Positions 51,207 to 58,874 of a stretch of 64,000 nucleotides of DNA are shown here, piece after piece. The stretch covers positions 558,001 to 622,000 of the forward strand of contig NZ_AP021972.1 of the NCBI RefSeq assembly GCF_014168815.1, read 5' to 3'. The stretch is from Klebsiella sp. WP3-W18-ESBL-02. Its GTDB lineage: Bacteria; Pseudomonadota; Gammaproteobacteria; Enterobacterales; Enterobacteriaceae. The notes under the pieces were generated by a model. The model saw nothing but the letters and a program-made list of their open reading frames with translations, was not told the origin of the DNA and did no database searches. Both the position numbers and the translations under genes were made by a program. Position 1 is the stretch's first letter, and each line of letters opens with the position of its first letter.

Positions 51207-52536
51207 TCGCAAGTATTTTGGTACCGATGGGATTCGTGGTCGCGTAGGTGATGCGCCGATTACCCCTGATTTTGTTCTGAAGCTCGGCTGGGCGGCAGGC
51301 AAGGTACTGGCAAGCCACGGATCGCGTAAAATTATTATTGGTAAAGATACCCGTATCTCAGGCTATATGCTGGAGTCCGCGCTGGAAGCCGGTCTGGCGG
51401 CCGCGGGGCTGTCGGCCTCTTTCACCGGGCCGATGCCGACGCCGGCGGTGGCTTACCTGACCCGCACGTTCCGCGCGGAAGCCGGTATCGTTATCTCCGC
51501 ATCGCATAACCCGTTTTATGACAATGGCATCAAATTCTTCTCCATCGACGGCACCAAGCTGCCCGACGAAGTGGAAGAGGCCATTGAAGCCGAGATGGAA
51601 AAAGAGATCACCTGCGTTGATTCCGCCGAGCTGGGTAAAGCTAGCCGCATCGTTGATGCGGCGGGCCGCTATATTGAGTTCTGCAAAGGCACCTTCCCGA
51701 ACGAGCTGAGCCTGAACGGGCTGAAAGTGGTCGTTGACTGCGCCAACGGCGCAACCTACCACATTGCGCCGAATGTGCTGCGCGAACTGGGCGCCACCGT
51801 GATCGCCATCGGCTGCGAACCGAACGGCGTCAACATTAACGAAGAAGTGGGGGCCACCGACGTCCGCGCTTTGCAGGCGCGCGTATTGGCTGAGAAAGCC
51901 GATGTGGGCATCGCGCTGGACGGTGACGGCGACCGCGTCATCATGGTTGATCACCAGGGTAATAAAATCGATGGTGATCAGATTATGTATATCATCGCCC
52001 GCGAAGCGCTGCGCCAGGGCCAGCTGCGCGGCGGCGTTGTTGGTACGCTGATGAGCAATATGGGGCTGGAAGTGGCGCTCAAGCAGCTCGGCATTCCGTT
52101 TACCCGCGCGAAAGTGGGCGACCGCTACGTGCTGGAAAAAATGCAGGAGAAAGGCTGGCGCATCGGTGCGGAAAACTCCGGCCACGTGATCCTGCTGGAC
52201 AAAACCACGACCGGCGACGGTATTGTGGCGGGCCTGCAGGTGGTGGCGGCCATGGTGCGTAACCACATGAGCCTGCACGATCTGAGCAGCGGTATGAAAA
52301 TGTTCCCGCAGGTGCTGGTAAACGTGCGCTATACCGATGGCAAATCGAACCCGCTGGACAACGAGGCGGTGAAGGCGGCGGCCCTGGCGGCAGAAGCAGC
52401 GATGGGTAATCGTGGCCGCGTACTGCTGCGTAAATCAGGCACCGAGCCGCTGATTCGGGTGATGGTTGAAGGGGAAGATGAAGCGCAGGTAACCGAGCTT
52501 GCGCATCGCATCGCCGACGCGGTTAAAGCGGCCTGA
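51199..52536 (+). CDS. glmM: Phosphoglucosamine mutase GlmM
   Basis: GlmM interconverts glucosamine 6-phosphate and glucosamine 1-phosphate on the route to UDP-GlcNAc for peptidoglycan and lipopolysaccharide. The ATG at 51199, inside the end of folP, gives 445 residues, the E. coli length. The phosphorylated Ser102 is in ISASHNPFYDNGIKF, the metal-binding loop DGDGDR near 240-245 and the sugar-binding GAENSGH near 325. RapZ, encoded at 27.5 kb, controls the step before it. Confidence 0.98.
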   Translation: MSNRKYFGTDGIRGRVGDAPITPDFVLKLGWAAGKVLASHGSRKIIIGKDTRISGYMLESALEAGLAAAGLSASFTGPMPTPAVAYLTRTFRAEAGIVISASHNPFYDNGIKFFSIDGTKLPDEVEEAIEAEMEKEITCVDSAELGKASRIVDAAGRYIEFCKGTFPNELSLNGLKVVVDCANGATYHIAPNVLRELGATVIAIGCEPNGVNINEEVGATDVRALQARVLAEKADVGIALDGDGDRVIMVDHQGNKIDGDQIMYIIAREALRQGQLRGGVVGTLMSNMGLEVALKQLGIPFTRAKVGDRYVLEKMQEKGWRIGAENSGHVILLDKTTTGDGIVAGLQVVAAMVRNHMSLHDLSSGMKMFPQVLVNVRYTDGKSNPLDNEAVKAAALAAEAAMGNRGRVLLRKSGTEPLIRVMVEGEDEAQVTELAHRIADAVKAA

Positions 52537-52554
52537 CAGACAGGCTAAGTGATT

Positions 52555-52580
52555 AAAAAGGCGGCGCTTGCCGCCTTTTT
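52555..52580 (+). terminator. folP-glmM terminator
   Basis: AAAAAGGCGGC and GCCGCCTTTTT pair around GCTT at 52555-52580. The stem with A and T flanks is a classic intrinsic terminator. Confidence 0.95.
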
Positions 52581-52599
52581 CTCATTAACCGAGACAGTT

Positions 52600-52628
52600 T
52601 TGCTGTTTTTTTCCGCAGTTGATACAAT
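52600..52628 (+). promoter_or_regulatory. secG promoter
   Basis: TTGCTG (52600-52605), 17 bp and TACAAT (52623-52628) give a reasonable sigma-70 promoter about 130 bp before secG. The leader is otherwise featureless. Confidence 0.55.
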
Positions 52629-52761
52629 GTGTGGAAATTGCCCTTGCGAAGGTCATTCGCTTTGGTTAGTATTCACACCCGCTTCAGTGGGAAACTTAAA
52701 TGTCCCGCTTTATTGGTCGAAGCACTTGGTACGCGGCATTCCCGCAAGGAACAGGTTGATT

Positions 52762-53094
52762 ATGTACGAAGCTCTTTTAGTTGTTTTCCTTATTGTAGCG
52801 ATTGGCCTTGTGGTCCTCGTTATGCTGCAACAAGGTAAAGGCGCTGATATGGGAGCCTCCTTTGGAGCAGGCGCTTCCGGCACATTGTTTGGTTCAAGTG
52901 GTTCAGGTAACTTCATGACCCGCATGACCGCTGTGTTCGCGACGCTGTTCTTCATTATCAGTCTGGTGCTGGGTAACATCAACAGCAACAAGACCAATAA
53001 AGGAAGTGAGTGGGATAACCTGACTGCACCGAAGACTGAGCAAACGACTCAGCCAGCGGCACCGGCTCAGCCGACCAGCGATATCCCGCACTAA
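52762..53094 (+). CDS. secG: Protein-export membrane protein SecG
   Basis: SecG is the third subunit of the SecYEG channel and aids SecA-driven export. The ATG at 52762 gives 110 residues, the E. coli length. Two membrane helices (about 2-22 and 51-71) flank the conserved GKGADMGASFGAGASGTLFG loop, and a Pro- and Thr-rich cytoplasmic tail follows. The longer upstream frame is not conserved. The tRNA-Leu gene begins 9 bp after its stop and is probably on the same transcript. Confidence 0.97.
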   Translation: MYEALLVVFLIVAIGLVVLVMLQQGKGADMGASFGAGASGTLFGSSGSGNFMTRMTAVFATLFFIISLVLGNINSNKTNKGSEWDNLTAPKTEQTTQPAAPAQPTSDIPH

Positions 53095-53103
53095 GTATTC
53101 TGT

Positions 53104-53190
53104 ACCGAGGTGGTGGAATTGGTAGACACGCTACCTTGAGGTGGTAGTGCCCTAACGGGCTTGTGGGTTCGAGTCCCATCCTCGGTACCA
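53104..53190 (+). tRNA. leuU: tRNA-Leu (anticodon GAG)
   Basis: An 87-nt tRNA with a long variable arm, as expected for leucine. The acceptor stem is ACCGAGG with CCTCGGT, the discriminator is A, and CCA is encoded. The anticodon stem CTACC/GGTAG holds the loop TTGAGGT with anticodon GAG. The T arm reads GTGGGTTCGAGTCCCAT. The first pair is A-U; E. coli leuU has G-U there. It corresponds to leuU of E. coli in the same place after secG. Confidence 0.96.
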
Positions 53191-53202
53191 ATATTCCGAA
53201 AG

Positions 53203-53228
53203 AAAGACGCTGAAAAGCGTCTTTTTTT
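53203..53228 (+). terminator. secG-leuU terminator
   Basis: GACGCT (53206-53211), loop GAAA and AGCGTC (53216-53221) are followed by seven T. Confidence 0.95.
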
Positions 53229-53297
53229 CGTCCGTATCTTTTATCCCTTCTTTCCTCGGGGTATACGGGCCGCAGCTCCCTTACCCGCAAAACACGG

Positions 53298-53834
53298 TTA
53301 ATCCGCCTTAGGAAAATCTACCACCGTGTCGTTCACCCGGTTCACCATATTGGTAAACAGAATGGCGCTGATTGCGCTGATAATCTCAACGATCTGACGA
53401 TCGCTGAAGCCTGCATGTTTCAGCGCGGTCACGTTGGCTTCCGGCAGCGTACCGGTGGTGGTGACCAGGGTTTGTGCAAATTTCACCAGCGCATCAAGCT
53501 GTGCATCTTCGGCGTATTCTCCACGACGTAGCGCGTGGATCTGCTCGCTACTAAAGCCCGCCTTTTTTGCCATCAGCGTATGGGCCGCCAGGCAGTAATC
53601 GCACTGCGTCGCTTCGCTCACGGACAGGTTAATTGCTTCCAGCATTTTAGCGTTCAGGCTGCCTTTATGTAGCATGGCGTTGTGCGCCAGCACCTGCTGC
53701 AGCGCCTCCGGTGAATGCCCACCAATGGTCAGATAGGCGTTCGGTACTTTACCCACTGCTTTTTTGATCCCGCTGAAAAGTTCTGCGGCTTTGCCCGTTG
53801 CATCTTGTTCGCGAATGTCTGTTAAACGGCTCAT
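53298..53834 (-). CDS. AhpD-like carboxymuconolactone decarboxylase family protein
   Basis: This 178-residue protein belongs to the carboxymuconolactone decarboxylase/AhpD superfamily. The redox motif E-x3-C-x2-C-x3-H is complete in SEATQCDYCLAAHTLMAKKAG (Cys residues near 81 and 84), which marks the alkylhydroperoxidase branch rather than the true decarboxylase branch, so a peroxide or thiol redox role is likely; the reductant and substrate are unknown. The ATG at 53834 is best placed for the AGGAGA ribosome binding site; the ATG before it and an upstream start at 53882 are also in frame. It is divergent from an AraC-type gene that probably controls it. K-12 has yhbX in this interval instead. 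Confidence 0.85.
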   Translation of the reverse strand: MSRLTDIREQDATGKAAELFSGIKKAVGKVPNAYLTIGGHSPEALQQVLAHNAMLHKGSLNAKMLEAINLSVSEATQCDYCLAAHTLMAKKAGFSSEQIHALRRGEYAEDAQLDALVKFAQTLVTTTGTLPEANVTALKHAGFSDRQIVEIISAISAILFTNMVNRVNDTVVDFPKAD

Positions 53835-53913
53835 CATCTTCTCCTGTCGTTCGAGGGTTTGTTGTGGCAATGGAAACTTCATAGGACAGGTTGACGTGAT
53901 AGACTGGCGCGAT

Positions 53914-53942
53914 TCGTCTCATCTTTTTGTCTTATCGTCTCA
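53914..53942. promoter_or_regulatory. Direct-repeat operator candidate between the AhpD-like gene and the AraC gene
   Basis: TCGTCTCA occurs exactly twice, at 53914-53921 and 53935-53942, 21 bp apart or two helical turns, on one DNA face. AraC-family activators typically bind such direct repeats. The pair lies 80-108 bp upstream of the AhpD-like start and directly over the 5' leader of the AraC gene. Confidence 0.55.
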
Positions 53943-53950
53943 GGAGCTGT

Positions 53951-54856
53951 ATGGACAGTCTTAGCCATCTCTTAACGCTGCTGGCACCGCGCTGTGAAGT
54001 GAATCTGCACTGCCGCTTTGGCGGACGCTGGCAGGCGGGGCATAGCCAGATGCGGACGGGCGTCGTTCCCTGGCACTTTGTACTGCGCGGAGAGGGGCGA
54101 CTCACCGTGGGGAAGGAAACGCGTCAGATGCATACGGGAGACGTTATCCTGCTGCCGCACGGTTCACCACATCTGATGGAAAGCCTGGTCGAGTGGGGGC
54201 AGGTGCTGCCGGTCGCCCATCGCTTTAACGGTACGCTGACCGAGATGCGCACAGCATCAGACAGCAATGCGCTGGAGATGCTGTGCGGAGAGTTCTACTT
54301 CGGGCCGCACGTAAACTGGCTGTTCAGCGAAGACAGTGAACTCATCCATCTGCATACCCGCGAACGGGAAGACTGCCCTGAACTGGAGACGATGCTGAAC
54401 GTATTGGTTCGTGAGAGTCTGGCTGAGCGGCCGGGCGCTGCCGCTATCGTACGCAGCCTGGGCGATACGCTGCTGGTACTACTGATGCGCACGTTGCTGG
54501 CGGCGAAAGCACCACCGGGCGGACTGCTACGGTTAATGAGCGATGAGCGACTGATGCCCGCGGTGCTTGCGGTACTCGCGGCACCAGAACAACCGTGGAC
54601 CATGGAGACAATGGCTTCCCGGGCGTTTTTATCACGTGCCACGTTTGCCCGCCACTTTGCTCGCGTCTACCACCTGACACCTCAGGCCTGGCTGACGCAG
54701 CTGCGTATGGTGATGGCCGCGCGGTTACTTCACCAGGACCGACAGGCGCGGGTGGAGGCGATCGCCGAACGCTGCGGATTTCAATCGCTGGCCTCATTCT
54801 CAAAAAGCTTTAAAAAGTACTACGGCCTGACGCCGGGAGAGTGGCGGCGGCGATAG
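53951..54856 (+). CDS. AraC-family transcriptional regulator with cupin N-terminal domain
   Basis: This 301-residue protein has a cupin-like ligand domain in its N-terminal half (WHFVLRGEGRLTVGKETRQMHTGDVILLPHG near 42-72) and an AraC/XylS double helix-turn-helix at about residues 200-300, with the signature IAERCGFQSLASFSKSFKKYYGLTPGEWRRR at the end. The ATG at 53951 has AGGAG five bases upstream; an in-frame start eight codons earlier is less likely. It is divergent from the AhpD-like gene across 116 bp carrying an exact direct repeat, so it likely regulates that gene and itself. The inducer is unknown. I do not recognise a characterised orthologue. Confidence 0.88.
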   Translation: MDSLSHLLTLLAPRCEVNLHCRFGGRWQAGHSQMRTGVVPWHFVLRGEGRLTVGKETRQMHTGDVILLPHGSPHLMESLVEWGQVLPVAHRFNGTLTEMRTASDSNALEMLCGEFYFGPHVNWLFSEDSELIHLHTREREDCPELETMLNVLVRESLAERPGAAAIVRSLGDTLLVLLMRTLLAAKAPPGGLLRLMSDERLMPAVLAVLAAPEQPWTMETMASRAFLSRATFARHFARVYHLTPQAWLTQLRMVMAARLLHQDRQARVEAIAERCGFQSLASFSKSFKKYYGLTPGEWRRR

Positions 54857-54860
54857 CAAT

Positions 54861-54882
54861 AAAAAAGGCCGCACAGGCGGCC
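54861..54882 (-). terminator. argG terminator
   Basis: GGCCGC (54867-54872) pairs with GCGGCC (54877-54882), and AAAAAA at 54861-54866 gives the U tract on the minus strand. It lies 20 bp after the argG stop, at the convergent end with the AraC gene. Confidence 0.85.
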
Positions 54883-54903
54883 CTTGATGGCGTTTACACA
54901 GGC

Positions 54904-56247
54904 TTATTTGCCTTTGTTTTCCAGATTCTCAACCTGCGGCAGGCCGGTTGCAGAAGAGGCGGTCAGCAGCCCGCTCTGGGCGTAGCCGAACAGCTTCTCG
55001 CGGGTATCGGTAATGTCCAGGTTACGCATAGTCAGCTGGCCGATACGGTCTTCAGCGCTAAACATAGAGTCACCTTTTTCCATGGTCAGACGTTCTGCTT
55101 TATAGGTCAGGTTGTCAGACACGGTATTCATGATGGAGTAGTCGTTACCGCGGCGCAGTTCCAGCGTGACTTCACCCGTAATCTGGCTGGCCACCCAACG
55201 CTGCAGAGAGTCACGCAGCATCAGCGCCTGGGAGTCAAACCAACGGCCCTGATACAGCAAGCGGCCCAGTTGGCGACCGTGAGCGTGATACTGCTCAATG
55301 GTATCTTCGTTGTGAATACCGGTCAGCAGACGCTCGTAAGCGATGTGTAGAAGTGCCATCCCCGGCGCTTCGTAGATACCACGGCTCTTCGCTTCGATAA
55401 TACGGTTTTCAATCTGGTCACTCATGCCCAGACCATGACGCCCGCCGATGCGGTTGGCTTCCAGCATCATCTCTACGTCGTCGCTGAAGGTTTTACCGTT
55501 AAGCGCAACCGGATGGCCCTGCTCAAAACGCACGGTCACTTCTTCTGCCGGCACTTTTACGTTTTCGTCCCAGAACTTCACACCCATAATCGGGTTAACG
55601 ATTTTGAGGCTGGAGTTCAGGAATTCCAGATCTTTTGCTTCGTGCGTTGCGCCAAGCATATTGGAGTCGGTTGAGTAGGCTTTCTCCACGGACATTTTGT
55701 AGTCGAAACCGCAGGAGATCATAAACTCTGACATTTCATGACGGCCGCCCAGCTCATCGATAAAATCGCTATCCAGCCACGGTTTGTAAATCTGTAGCTC
55801 GGCGTTGGTCAGCAGGCCGTAGCGATAGAAACGCTCAATATCGTTACCTTTGTAGGTGCTGCCGTCGCCCCAGATGTTAACGCCGTCTTCTTTCATGGCG
55901 GCGACCAGCATGGTGCCGGTAACCGCACGGCCCAGTGGAGTGGTGTTGAAGTAGGTCAGGCCGCCGGTAGTATTGTGGAAAGCACCGCATTGGATAGCGG
56001 CGATGCCTTCGGCAACCAGCTGTTTACGACAGTCGATCAGACGAGCGTTCTCTGCGCCATATTCCATAGCACGACGAGGAATTGCATCATAATCATCTTC
56101 GTCCGGCTGACCCAGGTTTGCAGTATATGCATAAGGGACAGCGCCTTTTTGTCGCATCCACAGCAGCGCTGCGCTGGTGTCAAGACCGCCAGAGAAGGCG
56201 ATACCAATACGTTGACCTACCGGAAGATGCTTGAGAATCGTCGTCAT
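54904..56247 (-). CDS. argG: Argininosuccinate synthase ArgG
   Basis: ArgG joins citrulline and aspartate with ATP to form argininosuccinate, the seventh step of arginine synthesis. The 447 residues equal E. coli. The N-type ATP loop SGGLDTS is at residues 19-25, and the citrulline and aspartate-binding segments (GDGSTYKGNDIERFYRYG, TEVTLELRRGNDYS region) are intact. It is alone on the minus strand between the AraC gene and tRNA-fMet. Three ARG boxes upstream show control by ArgR, whose gene lies at 5.9-6.3 kb. Confidence 0.98.
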   Translation of the reverse strand: MTTILKHLPVGQRIGIAFSGGLDTSAALLWMRQKGAVPYAYTANLGQPDEDDYDAIPRRAMEYGAENARLIDCRKQLVAEGIAAIQCGAFHNTTGGLTYFNTTPLGRAVTGTMLVAAMKEDGVNIWGDGSTYKGNDIERFYRYGLLTNAELQIYKPWLDSDFIDELGGRHEMSEFMISCGFDYKMSVEKAYSTDSNMLGATHEAKDLEFLNSSLKIVNPIMGVKFWDENVKVPAEEVTVRFEQGHPVALNGKTFSDDVEMMLEANRIGGRHGLGMSDQIENRIIEAKSRGIYEAPGMALLHIAYERLLTGIHNEDTIEQYHAHGRQLGRLLYQGRWFDSQALMLRDSLQRWVASQITGEVTLELRRGNDYSIMNTVSDNLTYKAERLTMEKGDSMFSAEDRIGQLTMRNLDITDTREKLFGYAQSGLLTASSATGLPQVENLENKGK

Positions 56248-56297
56248 AAAGTAAAACCCTGCTTGATTGACTGAAGGAGAAATTACGTTCCGCTGTC

Positions 56298-56382
56298 AGT
56301 GAATTTTTATGCAAAATAAATGAGTTTTCATTTAATCACGTTTTATCTGTGACAGGAAGACATTCATGCATTTTTATTCAAA
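56298..56382 (-). promoter_or_regulatory. Three ARG boxes upstream of argG
   Basis: Two 18-bp ARG boxes at 56298-56315 (core TGAATTTTTATGCA) and 56319-56336 (AATGAGTTTTCATT) are 3 bp apart, the standard operator layout. A third, at about 56365-56382 (core TGCATTTTTATTCA), lies 28 bp further upstream. E. coli argG likewise has an extra upstream box. Strong ArgR repression is expected. Confidence 0.8.
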
Positions 56383-56461
56383 AAATCCGCACTGCCAGCG
56401 AAGGTTGTCAGGCGTACCTTAGCGCGATGGCCGGCGCATTTCTTCTGCATAGAATGTGAGG

Positions 56462-56491
56462 TTGACAAGTTGTGATAATGCTCACTATAAT
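56462..56491 (+). promoter_or_regulatory. metY-nusA operon promoter P1
   Basis: TTGACA (56462-56467), 18 bp and TATAAT (56486-56491) are both consensus hexamers. Transcription would start near 56498, upstream of the tRNA-Leu remnant and tRNA-fMet. Confidence 0.85.
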
Positions 56492-56506
56492 GGTGGCCGG
56501 TTTTAC

Positions 56507-56524
56507 GTCCCGTCCTCGGTACCA
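56507..56524 (+). repeat. tRNA-Leu 3'-end remnant
   Basis: GTCCCGTCCTCGGTACCA matches the last 18 bases of the tRNA-Leu gene at 53173-53190 at 17 of 18 positions, including CCA, in direct orientation. No other tRNA part is present. It lies in the leader of the tRNA-fMet transcript. Confidence 0.85.
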
Positions 56525-56538
56525 AATCCCAGCATTAT

Positions 56539-56567
56539 TTGCATTTTTTACTCAAAACGCGTAAAAT
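56539..56567 (+). promoter_or_regulatory. Second metY promoter candidate
   Basis: TTGCAT (56539-56544), 17 bp and TAAAAT (56562-56567) could start RNA near 56574, 9 bp before tRNA-fMet. Confidence 0.55.
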
Positions 56568-56582
56568 TTGCCACGTTTCAGG

Positions 56583-56659
<77 letters not shown>

Positions 56660-56867
56660 CTTTCCCTTAGAGTTCATTTTCAAATATACTGTGAAGACTT
56701 AGGCCTTCGTAGCTGGATTTGAAAAAAAATTCTTTCGGAAGGTTCTCCAGGCCGCAGTTGCGGCTATAGGGTTCAGTTATCTAAAGCCCCGATTTATCGG
56801 GGTTTTTTGTTATCTGACTACAGAATAACTGGGCTTTAGGCCCTTTTTTTATGTCTTGGGGGTGGGT
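56660..56867 (+). promoter_or_regulatory. rimP leader with attenuator hairpins
   Basis: Between tRNA-fMet and rimP lies CCCCGAT (56787-56793) and ATCGGGG (56796-56802) followed by TTTTTT, a strong intrinsic terminator, and then a shorter GGGC/GCCC stem with a T run (56831-56850). A terminator inside the operon fits the rimP-leader element known in enterobacteria and NusA feedback. Read-through must occur for rimP-nusA expression. Confidence 0.7.
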
Positions 56868-57320
56868 TTGTCCACATTAGAGCAAAAATTAACAGAGATG
56901 ATTACAGCGCCGGTTGAAGCCCTGGGCTACGAACTGGTCGGCATCGAATTTATTCGCGGTCGCACATCCACACTGCGCATCTATATTGATAGTGAAGATG
57001 GCATCAATGTTGATGATTGTGCTGATGTGAGCCACCAGGTAAGCGCGGTGATGGACGTTGAAGATCCGATTACCGTCGCTTACAACCTGGAAGTTTCCTC
57101 TCCGGGCCTCGATCGTCCGATGTTCACCGCGGAACACTATGTGCGTTTCCTGGGTGAAGAGGTGACGCTGGTCCTGCGCATGGCGGTACAGAACCGTCGT
57201 AAATGGCAGGGCATTATCAAAGCGGTAGACGGTGAGATGATCACTGTGACAGTCGAAGGCAAAGATGAAGTGTTCGCGCTGAGTAACATCCAGAAGGCGA
57301 ACCTGGTTCCCCACTTTTAA
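56868..57320 (+). CDS. rimP: Ribosome maturation factor RimP
   Basis: RimP helps 30S assembly. The TTG at 56868, right after a GGGGGTGGG ribosome binding site, gives 150 residues beginning STLEQKLTEMITAPVEALGYE, the E. coli length; another TTG four codons earlier is inside that site. The N-terminal alpha/beta domain (about 10-80) and the SH3-like C-terminal domain ending in KANLVPHF are complete. A rare start codon may limit its translation. nusA follows 27 bp later. Confidence 0.94.
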   Translation: MSTLEQKLTEMITAPVEALGYELVGIEFIRGRTSTLRIYIDSEDGINVDDCADVSHQVSAVMDVEDPITVAYNLEVSSPGLDRPMFTAEHYVRFLGEEVTLVLRMAVQNRRKWQGIIKAVDGEMITVTVEGKDEVFALSNIQKANLVPHF

Positions 57321-57347
57321 CAGTCTGGATTGAGGTGAAAGGCCCCG

Positions 57348-58850
57348 ATGAACAAAGAAATTTTGGCTGTTGTTGAAGCCGTCTCCAACGAGAAAGCGCT
57401 GCCGCGTGAGAAGATTTTCGAAGCGCTGGAAAGTGCGCTGGCAACGGCGACAAAGAAAAAATACGAACAGGAAATCGACGTACGCGTTGAAATCGATCGC
57501 CGCAGCGGCGACTTCGATACTTTCCGTCGCTGGGTCATTGTTGAAGAAGTTACCCAGCCAACCAAAGAAATTACGCTCGAAGCGGCACGCTTCGAAGACG
57601 AAAGCCTGAACGTAGGCGATTACGTTGAAGATCAGATTGAATCCGTCACCTTTGACCGTATTACGACTCAGACGGCAAAACAGGTTATCGTGCAGAAGGT
57701 CCGTGAAGCCGAGCGCGCGATGGTTGTCGATCAGTTCCGCGATCAGGAAGGCGAAATCGTCACTGGCGTAGTGAAGAAAGTGAACCGCGACAACATCTCT
57801 CTGGAAGTGAAATCCGAAGGGATGGCCGGGAACGCTGAAGCCGTAATCCTGCGTGAAGACATGCTGCCGCGTGAAAACTTCCGTCCGGGCGACCGCATCC
57901 GCGGCGTACTGTACGCCGTTCGCCCAGAAGCGCGCGGCGCACAGCTGTTCGTCACCCGTTCTAAGCCGGAGATGCTGATCGAACTGTTCCGCATCGAAGT
58001 GCCGGAAATCGGTGAAGAAGTGATTGAAATTAAAGCGGCCGCTCGCGATCCGGGCTCTCGTGCCAAAATCGCGGTAAAAACCAACGACAAACGTATCGAC
58101 CCGGTCGGCGCTTGCGTAGGTATGCGCGGCGCACGCGTGCAGGCGGTTTCTACCGAACTGGGCGGCGAGCGTATCGATATCGTGCTGTGGGACGACAACC
58201 CGGCGCAGTTCGTGATCAATGCTATGGCACCTGCTGATGTGGCATCCATCGTGGTTGATGAAGACAAGCACACCATGGATATCGCGGTAGAAGCAGGTAA
58301 CCTGGCGCAGGCGATCGGCCGTAACGGCCAGAACGTGCGTCTGGCTTCTCAGCTGAGCGGCTGGGAACTCAACGTAATGACCGTTGACGACCTGCAGGCG
58401 AAGCATCAGGCGGAAGCGCACGCGGCGATCGATACCTTCACCAAATATCTCGATATTGATGAAGAGTTCGCGACCGTGCTGGTAGAAGAAGGCTTCTCCA
58501 CGCTTGAAGAACTGGCCTATGTGCCAATGAAAGAACTGCTGGAAATTGATGGTCTGGACGAAGCGACCGTTGAGGCGCTGCGCGAACGTGCGAAAAACGC
58601 CCTGACCACTCTGGCACTTGCCCAGGAAGAAAGCCTCGGTGATAACAAACCGGCTGACGATCTGCTGAACCTGGAAGGGTTAGATCGCGCACTGGCTTTC
58701 AAACTGGCCGCTCGTGGCGTTTGTACGCTGGAAGACCTCGCTGAACAAGGCGTTGACGACCTGTCTGACATCGAAGGGTTAACCGACGAGAAAGCGGGTG
58801 AGCTGATTATGGCTGCGCGTAATATTTGCTGGTTCGGCGACGAAGCGTAA
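57348..58850 (+). CDS. nusA: Transcription termination/antitermination factor NusA
   Basis: NusA binds RNA polymerase and modulates pausing, termination and antitermination. The 500 residues equal the Salmonella protein (495 in E. coli). Domains in order are the polymerase-binding N-terminal domain (1-125), S1 (about 135-200), KH1 and KH2 (about 200-345, with GACVGMRGARVQ and AIGRNGQNVRLAS) and two acidic AR repeats at the end. It lies between rimP and infB and in E. coli controls this operon through the upstream terminators. Confidence 0.97.
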   Translation: MNKEILAVVEAVSNEKALPREKIFEALESALATATKKKYEQEIDVRVEIDRRSGDFDTFRRWVIVEEVTQPTKEITLEAARFEDESLNVGDYVEDQIESVTFDRITTQTAKQVIVQKVREAERAMVVDQFRDQEGEIVTGVVKKVNRDNISLEVKSEGMAGNAEAVILREDMLPRENFRPGDRIRGVLYAVRPEARGAQLFVTRSKPEMLIELFRIEVPEIGEEVIEIKAAARDPGSRAKIAVKTNDKRIDPVGACVGMRGARVQAVSTELGGERIDIVLWDDNPAQFVINAMAPADVASIVVDEDKHTMDIAVEAGNLAQAIGRNGQNVRLASQLSGWELNVMTVDDLQAKHQAEAHAAIDTFTKYLDIDEEFATVLVEEGFSTLEELAYVPMKELLEIDGLDEATVEALRERAKNALTTLALAQEESLGDNKPADDLLNLEGLDRALAFKLAARGVCTLEDLAEQGVDDLSDIEGLTDEKAGELIMAARNICWFGDEA

Positions 58851-58874
58851 TAAACTGTAGCAGGAAGGAACAGC

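Noticed and set aside
54841..55350. Open frame on the plus strand antisense to the 3' part of argG
   Set aside because: It overlaps the argG terminator and coding region and has no family features; argG on the minus strand is certain.
53298..56524. Genomic island between tRNA-Leu and its 3' remnant
   Set aside because: The interval contains argG, a core gene, and no integrase, transposase or phage gene; I keep the direct repeat as an observation but do not call an island.
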